This document shows positions 22,034 to 36,507 of a stretch of DNA of 64,000 nucleotides, in pieces. The position numbers and the translations under genes are program-made. The number at the start of each line of letters is the position of its first letter. Position 1 is the first letter of the stretch. Source of the DNA: Pelobates cultripes. Taxonomy: Eukaryota > Chordata > Amphibia > Anura > Pelobatidae. Location of the stretch: the NCBI GenBank assembly GCA_933207985.1, contig OW240913.1, positions 275,716,431 to 275,780,430 on the forward strand, written 5' to 3'. The notes beneath the pieces were generated by a model. The model was not told where the DNA came from and did no database searches. It saw nothing but the letters and a program-made list of their open reading frames with translations.

Positions 22034-23017
22034 ACTGAGAATTGAGTGCATATTGGACAATGTATAGGTGAGAGGATCATAGCCTTTCTGAGGAAAAAAG
22101 TCTATGTTACAAATTGAGAAATATTATTTATATACAGCTCTATTTTCCTATTTGTAACCTCATTCATTGGTAAATCATTTTTTTTTTAAGTTTTTCAGTT
22201 TGTTTGAATTTAATAATATCTTGTGCTATCTAGGTATACAGAAACAGAAAATACATTTAATCATTACTTTCCGTGACACCCAAAATACTCTGATTCTGGG
22301 GATGTATTTTCTGCAAACCACTTGATATTGAAGGGGTTAAGTAATCACATTATTTGTACTTCAATATTCAGTGTAGTTTCATGTTTCACTGGGCCCTTGT
22401 TGCTCCAAGTAATCAATTTCTTTTCCATTCCCATTTAGTCATGCAGACAACAGGTTATTACCAAAGGATCATCTTAATTAGTGTTCTAATTACGCCTTTG
22501 TTTAGTTTAAAAAACCTCATGGAGCTTATTTTATTAAGTAGTATTGGCAGAAATAATAGCTTATTTTACTCTTTTTAAGGGCAAAGTGCAATTCATTAAC
22601 CTGTATCTGGGAGTTGTGAAAAAAAACGGTAGTGGTAGTAGCACTGAAGCACTATAGAAAACTATTGAAACTGCAATTACATTTTGTATTTAATAACTAA
22701 AGACATCTCTATACCAAACAATGCTGCCAATATCTCCTTTGTTAGGTCACCTATATCCTGAGCTGCTGGTATTAGCTATCTTAGTTACCTAGTATAGCTG
22801 ACTTTGCAACTGTAACTTAACGACACTACTCACATGCTCAGTCATAATGAATAGCAGAAAGACACACTGTTCTCTTCTTTCTTCTTCTTTGTTGAAAGGG
22901 AAGTAAAGTGTAAGATTAGACTATAGTAAACCTGTTGGGTTCCCTAGAATTCCAGTTACACTAAAGCTATTAAAGCTATTAAATGCTAACTGTGGATGAG
23001 ACCCTGACTCATATTGA
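22034..23017. other. No gene recognised
   Basis: AT-rich DNA with a short open frame (22354-22578) that has no domain. No repeat structure that I can name. Confidence 0.6.
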
Positions 23018-24000
<983 letters not shown>

Positions 24001-24159
24001 TCATAACGGTCTACCCAATCATGCAAGCGCACACAGCGATAACCTGCAAGCGGGATGCAGTTCACTGTAATCCGCGAGCAGCCCCGCGTACTTTGATAGT
24101 GGTTGGGCTACAAATGAAGGGACAGGTGGTGCGAGATCTCGCTCACCAGTGTTGAGCGA

Positions 24160-25290
24160 GTGTTGCATCTGTCGGTCCTGGCGGGGGCGGTCTCGACCCC
24201 TGTCCCACAACAATTTAAAGAAACACCACAGTATACAAGTGATGATGAAGAGAAACCCACAGATCAGATGGAAATGGAGGGGGATGCCCCCAATATAATT
24301 AAACTACACACAAAACATTTATTACATAAGACAGATGCCTCTACAAAGATGGCCACCACAGGCAAGCTTGCTGATGACACCTCCAAGATGGCTACAGTCA
24401 ACTCCAAGATGGTCACCACAAATACAGAAAAAAAACATGTCTACTATGGCAGTTGCTTATAATCCTAATATGCCACCTGAGATGGCAACATGTTTACCAG
24501 CTTCAGCTGACATGTTTGTTAAGACCTGCAGTGGTTATGATACTGCGGTCTCCTATTCCTTTCCCAATAGCTGAGCATAAGTGATTATAACTAAATTTAG
24601 GAGGTAGAGGAATAGTGTAGATGAATGCAGCTTCCAAGATGATTCTCCCCAGCAAGTAGAATATTCCCCAAACATGAGCCTAGACTTGATGAAGGGTGTA
24701 ACACGAATGATTTTTATTGAGGCCACACTGGCTTTTATGAGAATCCCCCTGCAAGAGGACCTCCCACAGTAAACAAAGACAATAACCAATCATCATACAG
24801 ATTTACAGTAACCCCTGTCCTCTCTCTGCCCTGGAGATATTGAGATAAGTTAAGGAATAACCCAATTACCCTGACTCTATTGACAATTTGGAATTGCCTG
24901 ATTATTTTCAATCTATAGTAAGGTGGTGAAACCTAATGCCATCAACTTTGATCTGATTTTGAACCGCATCCATTGATTACCCAAGCCTAACAGTACACTT
25001 GCAGCGGCTCCCAGGGACGTAATAGTTCGCTACCACTACTACCACGTCAAGGAATTCTTGTGAGATATACGTCAGGATTACCTGAGGAGTACAATAATAT
25101 AAAGATCTTCCCAGACTTCTCAGCATACACGTCGAGAGTTCCAGCCCTTCACATCCGAACTTCGCCACAGAAACATCAAGTGTAGATGGGGTTTCCCTGT
25201 CAAAGTATTGTTTCGGATGGATGGACAAAATTATATCATCACCTCTCCAGAAGAGGGTATGGAACTTTTACAACACATGAACAGGTGAAC
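24160..25290 (+). pseudogene. L1 ORF1 remnant
   Basis: The 5' part (24160-24462) is an open frame with an internal repeat of SKMATVNSKMVTT type. The C-terminal domain is recognisable after frameshifts: IHRLPKPNSTL near 24970, the PRDVIVRYHYYHVKEF block near 25012-25065 and IKIFPDFSAYT near 25100-25130. These match the conserved C-terminal domain of L1 ORF1p, including the RDVIVRYHYY motif that contacts RNA. Several stops and frame changes. Confidence 0.72.
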
Positions 25291-26269
25291 CTCTGCTCCA
25301 TCCCCTACTCTATCCCCATCCCCATCTATGCCTATCCCCATCCCCATCTAACCTTACAGTTAGAGTAGCAAGCATGATGAACCATGATTCCTGAGTTCAG
25401 CCTGCTGTTTCCAGCATGAGTAGATGTCCCATTCTTTGTTCCTGGTTTCTCATTTCCTGTTCTTATTCTCAGATTCCAGAACAATGCTTTCTGGAGCTCG
25501 GTTCTGGATTTCTGCATGTATTGCACTCATCGCTGGTTCCTGTCCCTTGGAATTTGTCATGAAAATGTGTTCTTCAGATGCTGGTTCCTGTCTCCAGGTC
25601 CTGATCCTGGACTAGTTTGTTTTTGTCACTGTGAATTTTTCTTTAATGTTTATCTTTCTTTATTCTTCTAATAATACTTTTCCCTTTTTGGGGGTTTTCT
25701 TAGTTTTTTTATTATTATGTATTTTTATTTTATTGTCTCTTAATGTATTTTATATTCAGCTTTTTGTTCTCATTAATTTTGTATTAGCACCATATACTTC
25801 ATAACCCTACATTATTTTAGTTTAGTTTTTTTTATTAACTTTTCATAATGCACAGTGTCCCTGGTCTTCTCCCCGCAACGTAGGCCTGTACATTTTTTTT
25901 GAGATGGAGGAATTTTTTACTTCTCCTCTCATGGCCTTATTTTTTATATATACTTCATTTTGTATTTTATCTTTTTCCTCCTATTTGGAAACATGATATT
26001 TTTAGGGGGTTTTCTCCAGGTTTTCTTACCCTTTTATTATTTGTGTCTTGTGAATAAGGATCGTGTTATCCATAATGCACTGTTTTATTTTTTTTGATGT
26101 AGTAACTTGGTATAATATTTTAATGATACACGAAGTCAAACATAAATCGGCCAGGTGGACCTAACTCACTCAGGAAGGATTGTTCAATTTTAATATATGT
26201 TTTGGTTTGTGCAGCGTGTTCAAATAACTTCACCAATATTTTCTCTTGTTCATGTTTGCTCTTTTTGAG

Positions 26270-29200
26270 CGATAGGAATGGTTTTAAAATGTGTATCATT
26301 CAATATGAGGGGACTGAACACTCCACACAAACTGAGATTTTTATTTAAAAAAGTGAAACATAATAAAAGCCAGAGGTGTTGTTCAATTGTGACACATTTT
26401 AAAACAGATAATGTACCAAATATAATATTCTGAAGAAAGACTACCCCACCCAGTATCACTCTGCATTTTGTAAGAAACAAGGGGCGTCTCCATATTTATT
26501 GGTAAAAATTTAGCTTCCACACAGATGACATGGCTTTGGATCCAGATGACAGATACCTAATTTGGAAAGGTTCAGTAAATAGTATTGAGTACACTCTGGT
26601 AATTCTGTATTCCCCTAACTCTGGGCAATTTTGTTTTTTGTAATCTATTGTTAGCAAAATTTCAGATGGAGTCAGAGGCAGATTGATTTTGGGTGGCGAC
26701 ACCAATTTTGTTCTAGATTGTGAATATGATATTGTTAGATATGCTAATAGCGCCGCTAAAAATCCTAATAGTGAAAAATTGGCTGACATTTGTTCCTAAT
26801 TTCTTTTTTCCCAGGGCCTATTTGACTATTGGCGTGTACAACATGAAGAAGAGAAAGACTATACACACCACTCAGCAGTTTATAACATATATTCTGGGAT
26901 CGACAGGTTCTTGGTGGGTGAGACTATTATACCCCTTGTTTTGAGCTCTGGAATTTTGGACATTACTTGGTCCAATAATGCCCCCATAACAATTTGTATA
27001 GAGGAGTCTTTCCAGTCTAACCCAAACAGACAATGAAGACTTAGCAATTACTTAGTTACTAAGCTTGAGAATAAAACATTGGCTGAATAAGCGATTAATA
27101 ATTATTTTAGGTAAAATGTGGCTCTATATTTGCAGGATATCTCATTGTGGAATGCCCATAAAGCGGTTCTTAGGGGACTTTTTCTACAATGAGCCTACTA
27201 CTTGAAAAAAATTTGGTCTAAAATGTGAGAGATTTAGAAAAAGAACTGTATGCTTTGAATCACGCTAACAAAATTGGCCCTTCTTGCCCTTTGCTGAAAA
27301 GATTTCAGATGTTAAAGTTAAAATTAACACTCTCCAGTTGGAACACACAGCCTTGATGTTGAGGAGATTGAAACAGGTTTTTTATGCTAATGGGAATAGA
27401 GCTTCTTCGATGTTAGCCTTTAAACTATGCCACAGAGCTTCCTAATCCAGAATTGAGCATCTACTGGATGAGAGTGGCATTAAAGTAACTCATCCGGTTA
27501 AGATAAGCAATATGTTTGCAGAATATTACAAAAAAAAATTATAATTTGGTTTCCGATCCCAATATGATACAGCCCACGTCTGATACAATATGCTCTTTTC
27601 TGGACAGGGTCTCTTTAAAACAGATATCTATGGATAAATTCTTCCATCACCTCAAAAGAAATTACAGACACCATTAAGATGATCCCACAAGGCAAAGCCC
27701 CGGGGCCTTACAGTTTTAAAATGATGTACTATAAATCTTTCTCTGGCATTCTAACCTCTCATTTAACTTACCTATTAAATCATTATTGGAACACAGGTGG
27801 AATTCCGGGGAGGCTTTGTGCGCACAAATAGTCATGTTACCTTAACCTAGTAAGACACCTAATGTCTGCTCAAATGTTTGTCCCATTTCATTAATTAATA
27901 ATGACACAAAGATTTATTCAAAGATTTTAGCTAATAGACTCAATTGACTTCTTTCTTTCCTAATTGACAAAGACCAGGTGGGTTTCGTTATTAACAGTTA
28001 GGCTCCAGATGGCACCAAGCATTTCATTAATTTGATTAATCATCTTAAATCTACTTGCATGCCTTCTTTGCTCCTTTCATTAGATGCAGAGAAGGCATTT
28101 GATAAGATCCATTGGGGTTACCTGAGGGAAGTTCTGTCGTGTTTTAACATCCCAGATCCCTTTATCAGTGCTGTGTTTGCACTATATTGTCAACCAACTG
28201 CCGGAGTATCTGTGATTGATTTTATTTCTGAAAACCTTTCATTGTCCAATGGGACCAAACAAGGGTGCCCATTGTCTCCACTCCTGTTTGTGCTGGTATG
28301 GAACCCCTGGCTGTGATGATACACTGCAGAGCAGATATAAAAGGTTTTGGAGTAGAGGGTAAGGAACATAAAATGGGCCTTTTTGCAGACAACATCGCTT
28401 GTTATCGCTTAAAAAACTCAATTACTTCACTTACTCCCTTGATATCGATCATGCAGAAATTTCATTCTATAAATTGAATACAGCCAAAACTCAAGCGCTC
28501 TCTTTCTACATACTTTGGTATGATTTAGGCACTTTGAAAGGTCAGTTTGACTTCGATTGGAGGGACTCCTGTATCTCTTATCTGGGCATTAACCTATGCA
28601 AGAACCTGTCCAATATGCATTCTTACAACCTGGGTAAGGTCTGGGCCGACTTAAGGAACAATCTTGAGAGGTGGTGTAGTCTGGACATTTCATAGTTAGG
28701 TAGGGTTAATTCAGTGAAAAAAAGGCTCTCCTTCCCAAAATGTTATATTTTCTTAGAGCATTCTGCTCTCTTGAAACTTGAAACTGGAATAGAAAACCAT
28801 CTAGGATTAAATTATCCATACTTCAAAAGCTCAGGGTTAGCGGGGGTGTGGGTTTGTCAGATTTTATTTATTATTATGCAACTAATGCAGCGATGGTGCT
28901 GATATTCAATCAAGAGCATGACCATTCCCTTTGGCTTGAGATGGAGGCTAGCAAATTCTCTCCCCATTCGATTAAAGATATTCTATGGTTGCTTCCATTT
29001 CAGCGCAAAAGGTTGGCAGTCATGTTTCTTATGACCAAGACCACTATTAAGACTTGAAATATACTGGAAAATATGGAATTCAACCTTCTGCTGTCTGGTC
29101 TAGAGCTACTCATCTGTCAGTAATAAAATTAGCTATGCCTGAATTAGATGTGGATTCTTGGTCCTCCCAGTGAATTCATTGTATTAATGATTTTTCTTTA

Positions 29201-29890
29201 TCTTCTATTTTTTTAACATTTGAACAGCTACAAAAGAAATTCCACTTAAGTATTTTTGTATGCCCCAGCACAAGCGAATTTGGTTTGAAAAATTAATGAG
29301 CATTTTAGGATTTCCGACCAGGACCTGAATGCTAGAAAATTGGAATTGTCAAATTTAAAAAAGGTTTATATTTCAGACCCTGGCCAGAAACTAACCATTT
29401 CCATGTATTATGTTTTTTTTTTTTGCAGGAGAGGTATGCATGGAATTACCATACATGACAAAGTGGTAGAGTGATCTGAGTGAGGTGTTCATGGTGGAGG
29501 AATGGCATGAATCATTACTTGCATTGAAAGGCATTACATGTTGCCTTTCCCACTTAGAGTCTCATTTAAAATGAATTTATCGCTGATATTACTCTCCATT
29601 TAAAATGTTCTGACTACACCTCTCCACATCTAATTTATGTTGGAGAGGCTGTGGACAGACAGGTACTTTATACCACATTTTCTGGTCATGCCCAAAACTA
29701 TCCAACTATTGGCAAAAAATATTGGAAATTATCATATCTGTCACTGAGTTCCTGTAGATTTAATTTTTGGATTATGTTTACTTAAATGTCTCCCTGAGGA
29801 TATATCAATTCACAAAAAAATAATGTTAGGCCATCTCCGTATCTCGACTACATCAATCATTCCTAGATACTGAAAATATGTTTCAATTCC
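26270..29890 (+). pseudogene. L1 ORF2 remnant (endonuclease and RT)
   Basis: Endonuclease blocks: KCVSFNMRGLNTPHKLRFL (about 26285), GGDTNFVLDC (about 26692) and DYWRVQHEEEKDYTHHS (about 26825). RT blocks: GKAPGPYSFKMMYYKSF (about 27690), SLLLSLDAEKAFDKIHWGYL (about 28065-28120) and NGTKQGCPLSPLLFVL (about 28245-28295). At the active site near 28380 the sequence is LFADN where LFADD is expected, so a catalytic Asp is lost. A C-terminal cysteine-rich block with GTLYHIFWSCPKL lies near 29640-29705. Many frameshifts; a fossil. Confidence 0.88.
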
Positions 29891-30410
29891 CTTTGTTAAA
29901 GATGTTTTAATGTTTTTATTTGAAAATAAAAGATGTGAACTTGCTCTCCATGAGCTACCAATGTACTCCTCAGACATGACTGGTCTGAGTGGGAGAAGGC
30001 AATTAGGAGTAAGTATAAACTTGACGATGTTTCCACCTGACCGAAAACTGATTTATCACTTATGTTTGACTCCTTATTTACAGTATTTGTCATTCATTTT
30101 ATGATATCTATATAAATATAGACGAAGTAAGAAATTTAATTCATTTTTTTCTTCCTTTTACTATTTTAATTATTTAATTTTATACTATGGATGTGCAATT
30201 TATAAATTTTTCCCCAGTTTTTATTTTTTATGTTTTTCTTCATTTATGATCTTTGTGTTACCCATCGTATTAATAATGTAACCATAACAAAGATCCTTGT
30301 TGTCCATATACCATACTGTTTAAATACTATTGATTGTTAGAAACGTTGACAAAAATATACAATTATTATTTTTATTGTCATTATTTAAAACAATAAAAAA
30401 ACATTTGAAA

Positions 30411-32062
30411 AGATAGATAGATTAAAATGACAATTTTTATATTAGTGTATAATGAAACTTGAATAAATCATGAGTAACCTAGACAATCAATGTAATAATG
30501 TCCAAAGCTGATCCTTTTTAAAACCAGCAGGAAATTAAAGCAGAGAACACACTCTAACCTATACCATTTATTCAGAAGCTAGTTCTTTCCTGCATAAGTT
30601 TCCAGACCAAAATAAGTAATAATTGTTCTGTAGAATATCATACGCATCGAAGGGCTGTCTCTCTTTTATTTGCGCACTCTGCGATAGACCACTGTGTGGA
30701 ATAAAGTACATTGACATGCTTAATCTATCAGTTTTAGTTTTGTAACACACTGAGAGATCCTTTTAAGTTAATCAAAATATTAGAATGGCACACAACAAAC
30801 CCCTGTGGTCTACTCTATTTAGGAAGAGTGAGCTGAAAGTATTAAGTATCAGAATAAACAAAAGCTATCAACTCATGTTTCAGAGAAAAAACAGCATGTG
30901 GTTTATTGTGCATATTAGATAGACAAATGTTTCAAATGTTTCTTATTGTTAAAGACTAAAAGACTAATCATATATAATAACAAAAATAAACCACACAGTT
31001 TAGCAGAAGTCTTCAATTTGTCAGAATTTTACAATAAAAATAATAAAAAGTTGTCTTCTATATTGCTGTTGTCTTGAATGAAGTCATTGGGTGTTTGATT
31101 TTGAAAAGTATCCAATCTTTAGTCTCCATTTTCTGAAGAAATGAGCAACTTTATAAAATTCAATGTAACTAGAACAGTTGCAATGAAGCCTAATGAATTT
31201 ACCCATGAGTATTTTATGTAAGATAGAATGTCAAATGGAACCATTTAATAATAAATTGCTCAAATGTGGTATTCTAAAAATACGTCTTTTAATACATTGT
31301 TTATCTGGGTCACTCGTGACAACCACATCAAGATGATGACTAGCAATGAAAAATTGATCTTGTTTTAAATAATGTGGATTTTCATTAAGATGCAAATACA
31401 TTCCTGTGTTTATCTCTGGTGTATATTTTTAAATAGATAACAAATCACCCACTAAGAAATAACAACAGAATAGCAAGCAGTGGACCTTATCTCTTCAACA
31501 CATGAGATGGCCCTCTCTCAAGGAAACTGGAAGTCCCAATAGTCTATGTACAGAATGTAGCATTTTATAAAGAGTCTATACATTGTGCTCAGAATTTTTA
31601 ATGTGCTCTTTTCTTTTTTTTTCTTTTTTTTTATGAGTAGAATATCTTAAACAAGCCAGAAGACAAAGAGCATATCAAAAAAGTTAAATTAACAATTTTG
31701 TGTTTCCTGTTGTCATGGAGTACCCTAGAATCTTACCTGTGAAGGCAGGGACTGAAGGCATAGTGTTACTCATTGAGTAATATGTCTCCATCTCTGACAC
31801 TCTGCATCATTCAAATCCACCAAAATCACCTACACACTTATTGAGAATCTTAAGACAACTTTGTCTCACTAAAGAAATATTCATGTGCATGTGAAAACAT
31901 AAAATAAAAAAGTATAGTGTAGTAAATTCCATTCAAATTGTGGTATTACATGTAGTACACAAGAGGAAAATTGCAGTAGCACTTATTAGGGAGATAGACA
32001 CATATATCTAGCTCTGATTTGAATGCATTTTGCTTTGCTTTTTTTCTGTCATATTTTTTTAA
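30411..32062. other. No gene recognised
   Basis: AT-rich DNA. Poly-T tracts near 31612-31633 are the only low-complexity feature. No frame with a domain and no repeat that I can place. Confidence 0.6.
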
Positions 32063-32066
32063 TTAA

Positions 32067-32570
32067 AGGGACACTATCGTCACAAGAACAACTACAGCTT
32101 ATTTGTTCTGGTAAGTAGAATCATTCCCTTCAGGCTTTTTGCAGTAAACCCTGTCTTTTCAGAGAAATGCAGTGTTTACATTACAGCCTAGTGATAACTC
32201 CTATTCTGTGTCCCCACCCTCTGCATGCAGATACTGAACTTTCTTCAATGAGGAAATGCTGATTGGCCAGGGCTGTGTTTGACTTATGCTGGCTCTGCCC
32301 CTGATCTGCCTCTTTGTCAGTCTCAGCCAATCCTATAGAGAATAATTGTGATTGGTTCCAGTCATCACTTCTGATGATGTTAGCAGACAGCAGGCAGGTC
32401 ACAGGCCGACATGGGCAGAGGCAGCAGATACAGGCTTAGATACAAGCAAGATGTTACTATATTTAGGGATGCAAGAGGTGGCCGTGGGGGGGGGGAGGGG
32501 TGCTAGACGGTGGTTTTAACAGTACAGGGTCAGAAATACATGTTTGTGTTCCTGGCCCTATAGTGTTCCT
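32067..32570. mobile_element. TTAA-flanked MITE, 504 bp
   Basis: TTAA at 32063-32066 and 32571-32574. The inverted ends are AGGGACACTAT and ATAGTGTTCCT. The interior is GC-richer than its surroundings and has no open frame worth naming. TTAA target and short inverted ends suggest a non-autonomous piggyBac-type element. Confidence 0.85.
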
Positions 32571-32574
32571 TTAA

Positions 32575-33300
32575 GAATTTTTTTTTTATAGAGTTTGTAT
32601 TTATGTATTATTTTACATATTTTACATTTTTATTATATCTGCCAAACTTGTATCAGATTGTGGTAATATTTCTTCCCTATCCACCACCTACATAGATTTT
32701 TATATTCTATTTTTAGTATCTACTTTGACTTTTAGGTATATATTATTATTCTTATTGATTTTTCTGCCATTCAACACTATTAATTGCCATATGCATTTTT
32801 TAGATATTTTATCACTTTAAGTAATAGCGATGTATTTACTACAGGACTTGTCCCACTTTACTTTACAGTTATATCAGATGGTTTGTCCTAACACTACATG
32901 TGTCTATTGACTATTCTGTTTCTTATTATGTTTTGTTTACCTTTGCGTAAAGTATCCAATGTTCTGTCATTCACAATAACTCTTTCTAACTTGTAACAGC
33001 AGATGTATCGAGTGTTATTACGATACTGAATTACTAATCCCATGTAATGATTGTTTGTAGAAATTAGACTTTTTATTGAATGATGTACTAATTAGTATGT
33101 ATATAATGTATGATTATATGATAATTTATTCATGATGTAATTGATTGTATGTTATCATTTTTATTATATTTTCTATTTACTATTTTAATGATTTTCTAAA
33201 AAGCTTATTTGCTCTAAATTCTTTGTTTTGGCAAATTGAGGGTTAATTTATTAAATGTATATAATTAACTGATCAGAGCAATTAATTAATTGAAGCTAGT
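32575..33300. other. No gene recognised
   Basis: Very AT-rich. It may include the upstream part of the Penelope-like remnant that follows, but I see no RT here. Confidence 0.5.
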
Positions 33301-33665
33301 GAGTATATAGGAAGTCAATATTTCTTTGATGCCATCCTCTGATGAAGTGATTTGAAATCACGAAACGCGTAAGGAAGGCATCCTTCGATCATTAGTTCCT
33401 GAGAGAGAGATTTGGAACGCATCCAGCCGCAGTGGAACGCACGTGGCGAACACCCGGTGTCAGTATAGCACGAGGTAGTCCTCCTCCTTCTCTGTCTGGC
33501 TGGCAAGAGAGCGAAACTTCTACCTATCTTTTTGGACCCTCAGTCTACTGTGACCCGGTATACCATCCATCTCTCATATGTGGGACTGTTTTTATTTTAA
33601 CTATTGTTAGTCTTTATATATTTTGATGTGTGCTGTTCAGACAATAAAGTATAAATACAAGTTTG
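33300..33665 (+). mobile_element. Penelope-like element end with hammerhead ribozyme
   Basis: It holds a hammerhead motif (33328-33382), a GC-richer stretch (33410-33560) and an AATAAAG signal near 33641. This order resembles the 382-bp insertion at 43282-43663. Terminal regions of Penelope-like elements are known to carry hammerhead ribozymes. Boundaries are approximate and no RT is attached. Confidence 0.65.
33328..33382 (+). ncRNA. Type-I hammerhead ribozyme, structurally near complete
   Basis: Helix I: 33328-33338 pairs with 33372-33382 as GATGCC/GGCATC plus TCCT/AGGA around one A-A mismatch. The core is CTGATGA at 33339-33345. Helix II is GTGATT/AATCAC (33347-33352 and 33356-33361) with a TGA loop. 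GAAA lies at 33362-33365, then CGCGT and A at 33371 as the expected cleavage position. The last A of GAAA plus CGCGT gives the self-complementary ACGCGT, the minimal stem III that favours a dimeric ribozyme. One extra A (33346) separates the core from helix II, and its effect on activity is unknown. Confidence 0.78.
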
Positions 33666-34680
33666 ATGTCTGCTGTACATATATAAGACTAACTTTAGAC
33701 TCTTTTATTAATATATCTTTATCTATACATATCTTCTTATAAGGGGTATGTTAGATGTTTGACTAATTTGTGGTATTGATTCTTACATATATAAGATCTC
33801 TACTATATTAACTATTTTGCAGCTGGTGGATACTACCTACCTTATTTTATAGGAGGTTCAGGTCCGACCAGCTGATACATTTGTATCCCAGAAGGACACA
33901 TTAAGGATCCTTTTTACTTGCTATTCCCACTGAGTCCAGTATTCACTTTTTTGATTTATTTCAATTAAGCACCCCCTTTGTATTTATGTATGTCTTCTGA
34001 TGGAACTCAGATATTCCTCTATAACAATCCATGTGGACAAATGTAAACAAGGAGTAGGTTTACATCCTTAGTTTTCTTGACATCTTGTAAAAAGCCAAAA
34101 GGAGCCAGGGGTATTTTAGATTTGTAACATGTATACCCCTGATTAATGTTTCCCTGTTCTTAAGGACATTTTTTTTAACCTTGATATCATACGAATTAAA
34201 TCTTATGTTTTGTTTCTTACTTGTTGGTCTGAAATAAGAACGTGTCTAATAACGCCATTTAGCTTAGACATTTGTTGATGAAACAATACCACAGCCTTTT
34301 TGTAAACGTTTTAGCAACATTGTCTATAGTTGCAAACAATAAGTCAGAGCATATCCATTTTTTTCTAAGGCATTCTCAGTAAGGTAGTGTCCACAAAGAG
34401 TACTAGAAAATTAATAAAAGTTTAATTTACAGTATATGCCACAGTAAGCTATAAGACAACATGAAGTCACAAGTTTTTCTCAGAATTTTTTTTTCAGTTT
34501 TATAATCACCAAAGCCTAATTTATTATGGAATAGTCACTTGATAAATAGTCTCTTAAAAGAAAACATGAATATGCTCATATAATTCAATATTACCTTTAT
34601 CTTTCACACTCAATGCAGTAGAAATAATGCAGTTTTTTTTACCTCCATGCATTTTGATAAGTTCCTGGAAAACACATATT
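33666..34680. other. No gene recognised
   Basis: AT-rich DNA without open frames or repeat structure that I can assign. Confidence 0.6.
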
Positions 34681-34684
34681 TTAA

Positions 34685-36503
34685 CCCCTTAAGGACTGGA
34701 CTGTTTTTGCGATGTTGTACATTTGCGACCAGGCATATTTTTACACTTTTGTGGTGTTTGTGTTTGGCTGGAATTTTCCGCTCTCTCATTTACTGGTCCC
34801 ATACAAATTATATATTGTTTTTTTCAGGACAAAAGGGGCTTTCTTTACATACCATTATTTATATAATCTCATGTAATTTAATTTAAAAAAAATAAAAAAA
34901 TATGATGAAAAATTTAAAAAAATACATGTTTTTTACTTTTACTTGAAAAATCTTTTACTCATCTACAAAAGCGAATGAAAAAAACTGCTAAATAGATTCA
35001 AAATTTTGTCCCGAGTTTAAAAATACCCAGTGTTTACGTGCTTTTTTTGCATGTTATAGGGCTATAGGTACAAGTAGGATATTGCGGTTTCAAAACATAC
35101 ATTTTTAAAATTTATCAATAGTGATATTGTAACACTATTATCTGTCATAAATCTCTGAATAACACCCAACATGTACATATTTTTTTTAAAGTAGACAACC
35201 CAGGGTATTCAATATGGGGTATGTCCAGTCTTTTTTAGTAGCCACTTAGTCGAAAACACTGGCCAAAGTAAGCATTCATATTTGTTTGTGTGTGAAAAAG
35301 TAAAAAAACTAAATTGAACGCTAATTTTGGCCAGTGTTTGTGACCAAGTGGTTACTAAAAAGACTGGACATACCTTAATGGTAATACCTTATTGTCTTTT
35401 GCAAAATGGTAATGCCATCATGGGGTAATTCATTCTGGCTAAATACACGCCTCAAAGGCAACGTGAACTAACCTGGCCATTTTCAATGTAAAAATATTTC
35501 TGACCCATGTATTTGACCATAAATTAACATTGATATGTTTTACTGTTTTGAATCACTAATATTTGTGTTCAGCGAAGTCTCCCGAGTTAAACAGTACCCC
35601 CCATGTACAGGTTTTAGGGTGTCGTAGAACGTTACAGGGTAAAATACAGTGCTAGCAAATTCAATTCTCTGGAATTTCGGCCTGGGTTGGCAGGCAGGTC
35701 CCTCAAATTGCAATCAATTAAATATATATGCATATTTATATAGTTTAAGTCTACGTGTATATTTATATAATTATTTATGTAATTTTGTATATGGACATAT
35801 GTTTATTTCTTATTATTTTTATTTATTTTTATATACATAGATATATATACAAATTCATTCTAAGTGTATTTTGATATAAATATATATATATTAATTTTAA
35901 AATACAGTTAGAATAAAATTTCATATAGATATATAATTTTTTTTATTTTTTTATTATTATTTAAATTTTTTTTTATTTAATTTAAATTACTTATTTATAT
36001 TTTATAATAATATATATATACAATATATATAGTTATTATATATATTATATATATACGTGTGTATTTTTATATTAATATAAGTACATATTAATATAAAAAT
36101 ACACTTAGTATGGCATTATATATATGATATATAGACATATATTATATAAGTATAATATATGTCTATATATCATATATACACATATATAATTATTATTATT
36201 TTTTTAATTAACATTAACTTTATTTTATTTTCTGATTTTACACTAGCAGGGGGACTGCCTGTCAGCACAGGCAGCGATCACATGTGTTAAGCGATCACAT
36301 GGCCACAGGGGTCCTAATTCAGTGTGGGGAGACTGTCTGGGCTGCAGGCAGTCTCCCCACAGCCGGAGCCACGCTGATCGCCGCCGGGGGAACGACGGCG
36401 ATCAGGTAAGTAACGGAAACCGTTAGGACGGTTCAGGACCGTCATCGGTCCTCAAGGCAAAAATGCCGATGACGGTCCTGAACCGTCCTCGGTCGCTAAG
36501 GGG
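34685..36503. mobile_element. TTAA-flanked DNA transposon relic, 1.8 kb, no transposase
   Basis: TTAA at 34681-34684 and 36504-36507. Ends CCCCTTAAGGAC and, reversed, CCCCTTAGCGACC. It holds an AT-rich block with many short palindromes (35820-36190) and a GC-rich right quarter with several hairpins (36240-36490). Segments such as GTAGACAACCCAGGGTATT and AACAGTACCCCCCATGTACA recur in reverse order at 48308-49879. No transposase frame; likely non-autonomous piggyBac-type. Confidence 0.82.
36425..36489. repeat. Subterminal palindrome in the 1.8-kb element
   Basis: A 24-bp arm (36425-36448) starting AGGACGGTTCAGGACCG is followed by 17 bp and its exact complement (36466-36489). Two more hairpins lie just upstream, near 36327-36365 and 36373-36403. 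Such subterminal structures may bind transposase. Confidence 0.92.
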
Positions 36504-36507
36504 TTAA

